Source: Myrica gale
Lineage: Eukaryota; Streptophyta; Magnoliopsida; Fagales; Myricaceae
DNA: 64,000 nucleotides
Direction of reading: 5' to 3'
Assembly: GCA_963930655.1 (NCBI GenBank)
Contig: OZ005620.1
Span: 2,991,001-3,055,000 of the forward strand
The notes under the pieces are model-generated. The model worked only from the letters and a program-made list of their open reading frames with translations, had not been told where the DNA came from and did not search any database. A program made the translations under genes and the position numbers. This document shows positions 58,001 through 64,000 of the stretch, piece by piece. Numbering within the stretch: position 1 is the first letter of the stretch; every line of letters begins with the position of its first letter.

Positions 58001-61000
58001 CAAATGACACTATCTCCCGTATGAGATACTACATTGATTTCTTTCTTGCCACTTTCAGTAAAGAAGCAACATATCAAGAAAAGCTATGGACATTCACACT
58101 GTTCTCTACCTTTTCACCTTAAGATTGCTTATATGAAAGAAAGACAACTCAGGTGGTAATCTCAAAGTATTTATGAGAAGAATAATGAGGAAACACCTTG
58201 TCCAACTAAACTTATTGGCAGACAAAAAGGTAAAAACATATGAGGTAACAGGCACAAATGGCCAGTGAGTCATGTGAATGTAACCTAAGCCAGCCAACAC
58301 CAAAATTCATCTCCTGAACGAAAAGAAACAACAAGTTCCTAGATTGCACTCTTTCATTCCACAATATCTGTGCATGTGTCTTTGTATGTTCTTAAGTAAG
58401 AGTAGGTGAATACCCGTCCACTTCGGGGTGTTCGGAAGCAAAATATTGAATGCTCTATAGCATTTGCACTTATGACATGGCCACCAATGTTGTACGCAGC
58501 CTGCACTAAACAAATAACTCCATCAACCAATTTTTCCATTTTCAGAAAGGAGAGAGAAAGATAGAGATAATACAAACATTAGGACAGAAAAAAGGACAAT
58601 AGAAACTTGGGAAACTACTGAAGTCAATAAAACATTTATGGTATGGATCTTCATTTATTTTCAAAGTCCACTACAACAGGTCATATTCCTTTTAGAACAA
58701 TTCAATCGTATGCTCTGGCAAATTCTATTTCTATCCACACAACAATTAATAAAGATTTGACAATATTCAGAAAAAAACAGCAATGTTTATCCACTACTTC
58801 CAAGAATCAGGATCCATAGACATAATCTGGAAAACTCAAATTCAAGAACTGGGTAAACTGGTGACCATTAAAGCATCTTCCAACAAGCCCCTGGCACAGG
58901 CATCACCGGAAGCAACACTTGTTGGACAGGGCAAAAATGAAAGTGCAGAGTTTGCTTTCAATAGGCCTTCATAGCAGACACCAAGTTCACATTGAACACC
59001 AATTTTTATATCCCATAAATTTTTCTTATACAAAGCGAGAACTAGAAAATTTCCTTTTTAACCAAATGGTGTCCAGAAAATAAAGAACAGCACTACCTTG
59101 TGAAACAAGGCTAACCTTCTCAAAGAGTGTTGTGGGATTCCATACGCTAAATATGCCTGCACAAACCATAAGAAACAGTTACACATAGGGCAAATTGGTA
59201 ATAGCAAATCAAGACCCGGATGATTCTTACATGCATAACAAGAGCATTGTACACATTGATCCAGAATGCAGTTTGGGCATTGTTGTCCATCTGACTGACA
59301 TTCACCCTCTCCAGTTGTTCAACCAAAACTCTAAGATTAGATACATGAAGTACATATCAAGTCAGCAAAGAATTAGAAGAGAAAAGAAGATGAAATACTT
59401 CTTTTATTTGCCATACCTAGCAATAAATTTTTAGAGTGTCAATTCTTAAAGGACTGAACCACAATAAGACTCAACATTGTCAACCCAGATCAGACTGGTA
59501 GTTCAAAATCAGAGAGATTGTCCAATATGATCTGATTTCTCCTCTACTGTGCTTCATCGCAAAATATGCAGATGATGTTTTCTCCTTAGAAGAGATCCGA
59601 GATATCATTATAGATGTGATGAGGTGCTTTAGCCAGATTGTCTATCAGATGAAAGGGTAAGAACTTTAGAAGCCATTCTTCCCTATAGTTTGCCAAGACA
59701 AACTCTGAAGAGCTTTACTTCAAGCTTATCAGGACGGTATCATTCACTTATTCTTATGACAGATAAGATCCAAGCCAAATTCTCTGCACGAGCGACGCAT
59801 TGGTACAAAATAATGCCCCAATGAACAACTTTATGGTCTCAACATAGAGGTCTCAAGTTAATACTCTGTTATACTAATTCTCCTTATCATTACATTTGTA
59901 GTTAGGGAAAATCGTAAGCATGCTGAAGAAAGCTACCTGTAGTTGTTGATGGCATAAGAAGCTTGAGAAAAGTTGCTCTTATCAGTTGATATCCATGATA
60001 TTTCGATCATTGATTTGCAAGACAAATCTCGATCCTCCCCGATACCACATCGAGGCTGTACAACATGTGTGGATGATCTTGACAACAAAGGTGATCGATT
60101 CTTTTCAGTATTTCCGGATGATGCACGCCTCAGCCAGCAGTATATAGCAGCCATGCACCTGACCATCTCCTCAGATAACTTGCTTGGGCACTGGTAGACA
60201 CGATCTTTTAAACTTTGCAGCATAGATTTTTTCTGCATGGCAGGAACCTTTTCCCTGACCTGACCAATAAATGAGATACAAAAATTTGAAAGCACCTAAC
60301 ATTATCAGCAACCTGGTTATCGGAAGACTGAAGTATATCTTGAGGTTTACTTATTTACATACAAACACAAAAGTCCAACAAGATCACCCACAGAAAGGAA
60401 CCTATGCATTTTTCTGTTCTATGAGTGCTCGAGGCATAAAACTATCTATTTCTCGGTTGGAGTTGCAAAAAATGAGGGAATTAAAAAATTCACTAAATAA
60501 ATTGATTGAAAGATATTATATTGTCTCCATTAAAATTGATTAAAATGCTATCACTCTCTGTAATATCCTAGTATGATCTCACACAAGTCAAGAGAGATCT
60601 TTACTTGCATGAAGATATTGTTTTGGTCGGAGGGTGGGGGGAAGCATCTTTCCATTTGGCGCAAAACCAAACAGAATTGACTATTTTAACCGAAAATGTC
60701 GAAGATCTAAGTAGATAAACTTTGGCTATTGTGTTCATCCTAACCCACCGGTTTGGAAAGACAATGTTGAGTATTCAGAAGAACTTGATAAATGACTAAC
60801 CACCTCAAGATGGCCACACTCGTACGGTGACAAATAAGGAATGCACTTCCTTTGATCACTCATTTGGACTTCTTGGGACTTTGGGTTACTCATCTTACAG
60901 AATTGGTCACATCATATGGTTGAAACGCCACTTATGTCCATCAGCCATTTAAACTATGCAGAACCTAGAAGCCAATTGTACAGTGAAGTTCAAATGGGAA

Positions 61001-64000
61001 AACACTTGTTGTTAGAGTATTAGAGTCCCACATTGATTAGGGATCATTTAATCTTGTGCTTCATATACTTGTTAAGTCACCTCTTCCCATTGCCAATTGG
61101 TTTTGGAATGAAACTTGACATGGTATCAGAGCCAACTATTTCTGGATTTGTCCCACTTGTTTGTGTTCCCCATTGTTGTCCACGTGCATGGACCATGTTC
61201 ATTCAGCCTGCACGTGAGGGGGAGTGTTAGTGTTAGAGTCTCACATTGATTAGGGACCATTTAATCTTGTGCTTCATATACTTGTTAGGCCACCTCTTCC
61301 CATTACCAATTGGTTTTGGGATTAAACTTGACACTTGTTACGCTAAAGCCCTAGTGATCTGAGCTATACATGCGATACCCTCCTGGTGAGCCACACTATC
61401 CACAAAGTGTGAGTTCTTTACAAGTGGTGAGGAAATTGTCATGCAACAAATTTCTTAGAAATTCTTTGAGAAAAAAGATCATAACGTATCAAGATTAACC
61501 CCCGTGCTCCTTAATTCTTCGGTCATTGGCCTTACTTCTCAAGCCTAATTTTAACTATGTAGTTTTAGTTTATCTTATCCCTTGCATTCAGTCTTTCAAC
61601 ACAATCACCGGAAGCATAAGGTTGTTTTTACAACTTCTATTTCTTTTTAGAGAACCTTGTTAGGAAAGTTAAAGATTCTCATAAGAGTTTTTACTAGCAG
61701 TTAATGTTTAGTAACACATTACACATTCCCGGTGCTTAGATGAGGATCACAACAGTATCTGGAGATCCCAGTTTTTTAAGATTAGAATGTGAATGCAAAA
61801 CATATTTTGTGTTTCAGACAACCCCGGGTCTGAATATTAAATTCTTCTAATGGTATAACAGCGTTGTTTTTTCCTTTTAAATGGATCTGAGCAATGATTT
61901 GGATTAGGAAAAGAAAACCAAACAAACAGCATTCGAAAGAATATTTGCGAAATAAAAAGGGAAATAAGTATATATGATACCTTAGCCAGGTTGATACAAG
62001 TCTTTTCAAAATCAACCTTGTTGCTACTGGACAATGGTTTATGGCTAGTCTTAGAGACTCTTTTCCATGGGTCCTCTATAGAAACTAGAGCTTGCAAAGG
62101 TTGCAAAGGAAACTTTTTGGAGGAACAGAATGCACTTGAAATGATACTTGGATGTTTCCTGTACCCATGTTTTGTATGGGCTGGAGAACTCATGCCTGAG
62201 TTTTGCTCTGAAGGTGGCCTACTAACACAGTTATTGAAAATACTCTTGTAGAGAGAAAGAACGTGCTGCTCTCGGTTTGTAACCTCTTCTTCAAGTAATT
62301 CAATTTCAGAAATCAATTCCTTTGTCTGAAAATAGGAAAATGGTTATCGGGTTATACTTAAATAACCAATTTTAGTGAAGTATCCAAGCGACATTTACCA
62401 CTTAGTAATTATTACAGAACTTCAAATGCTAGACAGTCCAATATGCAAGCAAGTCAGAGATGGAGCAGTATGAAAGACTCAAAATTGCATTTATAGAACA
62501 ACTATGAATCCCAACTGGTAATGTAAAAATGCTACAGCCCCACAGGTTGGACCATAGGGATATATGAACTTCCAAGGAAAGAGGCCAAAAAATGGTTTCC
62601 CGTTTTACTGTATAGAATCCAATATGACTGCTGGTAATTTTCTAGGAGTTGAATAAAAGAAGCAAAAATATAGAAGACAAGAAAAAAAAATGTAATCAAT
62701 GCAATGAGATAATTGAGTACTTCCTTGAATATCCATCATGAAATGCATGAAGAGTATATAGTAAGAGATTGTGATGGTTCAGAGTGGCTGACTAATTAAG
62801 CATTACAGGAAATATTGTTCTGAATCATCATCTGTATCCAGGATTTATGCATAACGTCACCTGAGCAGCGAAATGCCTATGTCCAGGAGATAAAGTGCTT
62901 GAAGCTCGGCCCATTGCTCTCTCAAGCATTATGCGCATAGATTTCTCTTGCTGCAAGCGCAATTGGAGCAGCTCAATCTGTAAATCAGAAAATATAGTTA
63001 TGGATGGAACGATAATTATGGCAGGGCTGCAAAATTCAAGCGGAAAAATAACACCTTTTTAGATAAATTAACATCCTCATATTGTCTTTAGACTGTTCAT
63101 TTGGCACTTCAACATTACACACTCAGTTTCTGTCGTGCACGACTTATTGCATGGGACACAAGAAAAACGAGCTCAATACACTACTCTTCAAGTCTATGCT
63201 CTTTGAGAAAATGGAATTAGTTTTGTGCATATCCTATGCAAAGATGGTGATTTTCTTTGTACACATGCTTCAATACTGTCCCATATTCACACTATATAAG
63301 AAAAGCCCATAATTTAATCTGCGTAAAAAAATTGTTGATTCTTCTTAGTTGACTCATTCAAGGGCCCCTTGCACAGCTAGGGTGGTATCTTTATGAATTA
63401 TTCCTTATTTTCTTCTCGCCTAGAACCACCTTCCCACAAGAAAATAAAATCTTTAACCCATCACATCTTCAGGTTAGTAAATTCGAGGTTTTCTCATCAT
63501 CTCTACCGAAAGAAAAGATTGATACAGAATAATGATGAACCGAGTATAACCTGCATTCCAATTTAAACATAGATAATCATTTAACACCACATCTTAAGTG
63601 ACAAATAGAAAGAGACTCAGAACTGGTGCTTACATCTTTTTCCAAGGAGGCCCGGTGATTTGATGAAGTATTCTTTTTAAAATAATTGGCAGTGTCATGC
63701 AGGGGACTTTGTCCCCTAGAAGCACTGGCTGAATGCGGCAAACCCTGTTATATTCATGTTAAAATAGACAGCAAAGTGTATAAATGATTTTGCTCATTGG
63801 TCGTATTCAAGGTCATGATATCTAGTGTCAGGCTGTTGTCCCCATGATTTAAGCATAGTCATTCTTTGCATTATAAGAAATTTATACGAGATGATTGGTA
63901 ACAAACTTAAGGTCGGAAGTCTCACATATGTCTCATTTTGTTCCCGCTTTATCGAACAAAAAACTCCACCCCTTGAAACACTTGCATTCCTGTCAGAAGC
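55100..64000 (-). CDS. DUF547 protein with MIP1-type leucine zipper (5' end outside window)
   Basis: Plant protein with an N-terminal coiled coil (Lzipper-MIP1, ternary complex factor MIP1) and a C-terminal DUF547 domain. The biochemical role is not established. Exons visible: 64000-63926 (partial), 63744-63634, 62977-62861, 62325-61981, 60259-59937, 59330-59231, 59156-59097, 58500-58414, 57962-57825 and 55420-55100. They join in frame to 558 residues. The coiled coil is [20 protein letters not shown] through [23 protein letters not shown]547 is clear in [39 protein letters not shown] and [17 protein letters not shown]. The tail is [21 protein letters not shown] Pack-MULE (55759-57357) lies in the last intron and a TRIM (61010-61333) in another. 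All splice sites seen are GT-AG. From memory At5g47380 is a relative. Confidence 0.9.
55759..57357. mobile_element. Pack-MULE carrying a GPDH exon, inside an intron
   Basis: A 1,599-bp element with terminal inverted repeats of more than 200 bp. The left end GGGATCGGTTACTATGCTTT matches the right end, which in reverse complement reads GGGATCAGTTACTATGCTTT. The match continues through AACTTTAATGGCTGA, TTCAGTTGTGACCCAC and TTTTCGTCTTCCTCGCCAG. The flanking 10-mers AGCACATGCC and AGAAAATGCC agree at 8 of 10 positions, so the target duplication has aged. Between the arms lies a host gene piece (56436-56669). There is no transposase. It occupies the last intron (55421-57824) of the DUF547 gene. Confidence 0.8.
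56436..56669 (-). pseudogene. Captured first exon of a NAD-dependent glycerol-3-phosphate dehydrogenase
   Basis: From a Met at 56669, 78 codons read [14 protein letters not shown]..., then [19 protein letters not shown] and [20 protein letters not shown], then [10 protein letters not shown]. This is the N-terminus of plant cytosolic GPDH (GPDHC1 type), including the Rossmann loop GxGxxG as GVGAGAWG. Similarity stops at about 56436, where the first exon of the parent probably ends; the frame closes at 56403. The catalytic part is missing, so no enzyme can be made. The exon frame is intact and has the same orientation as the host gene. A 16-bp direct repeat, GATGAGGTAGGGTGGA, lies just downstream (56376-56391 and 56408-56423). 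Confidence 0.85.
61010..61333 (+). mobile_element. TRIM retrotransposon, complete
   Basis: A 324-bp element with two LTRs of about 110 bp: 61010-61120 and 61225-61333, both TGTTAG...AAACTTGACA. After the first LTR comes the initiator-tRNA-Met primer site TGGTATCAGAGCC (61121-61133). Before the second is a polypurine tract GAGGGGGAG (61216-61224). The exact 5-bp target duplication CTTGT is at 61005-61009 and 61334-61338. The internal part is about 100 bp and non-coding, so it moved with enzymes from another element. It lies in the intron 60260-61980 of the DUF547 gene. The LTRs differ at several positions, so the insertion is not recent. Confidence 0.92.

Overview
This is a 64 kb piece of a eudicot plant nuclear genome. 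The evidence is AT-rich DNA, multi-exon genes with GT-AG introns, plant-only families (WAT1/EamA, Agenet G2484-1, DUF547/MIP1, NFD6), an intron-bearing tRNA-Tyr, and many small plant transposons. The species cannot be named from sequence alone. All exon models were built by eye from reading frame, splice sites and remembered family sequences. No search or alignment was run.

Layout, left to right. 1-1819: no recognised gene. 1820-5368 (-): a seven-exon WAT1-related EamA transporter. 5369-9220: three inverted-repeat elements and a tandem duplication. 9221-11020 (+): a PPR gene broken by two stops and three frameshifts. 14195-14609 (-): a small NUCLEAR FUSION DEFECTIVE 6-like gene. 16625-17668 (-): an intronless matrix metalloproteinase. 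18065-22006: a deep transposon nest (candidate solo LTR > MULE-type element > hAT element > two further MITEs). The hAT carries exon pieces that look like an m6A-reader (ECT/YTH) gene. 25278-25370 (+): tRNA-Tyr(GUA) with a 20-nt intron. 28176-28549: one Tourist-like MITE inside another. 29045-34743 (+): a nine-exon O-fucosyltransferase-family gene whose uORF stop overlaps the main ATG. 36566-49430 (-): a 14-coding-exon Agenet-domain gene of the G2484-1 type (about 2,284 aa), with a 5' leader that is probably split by a 3.5 kb intron. 55100-64000 (-): a DUF547/MIP1-leucine-zipper gene cut by the window edge.

The genes do not form an operon or an obvious pathway. From memory, Arabidopsis relatives of several of them lie in At5g473-475 and At4g173-174, and the WAT1-like and PPR relatives (At5g47470, At5g47460) are direct neighbours. 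The window therefore looks like an ancestral eudicot gene block.

The most notable content is the mobile DNA. Many elements still have exact target-site duplications (8 bp for hAT, 9 bp for MULE-type, 3 bp for Tourist-like, 5 bp for a TRIM, 17 bp for a SINE). Two elements carry host gene fragments: the hAT with ECT-like exons, and a Pack-MULE with the first exon of a glycerol-3-phosphate dehydrogenase, lying in an intron of the DUF547 gene. I found no clearly new molecular system.
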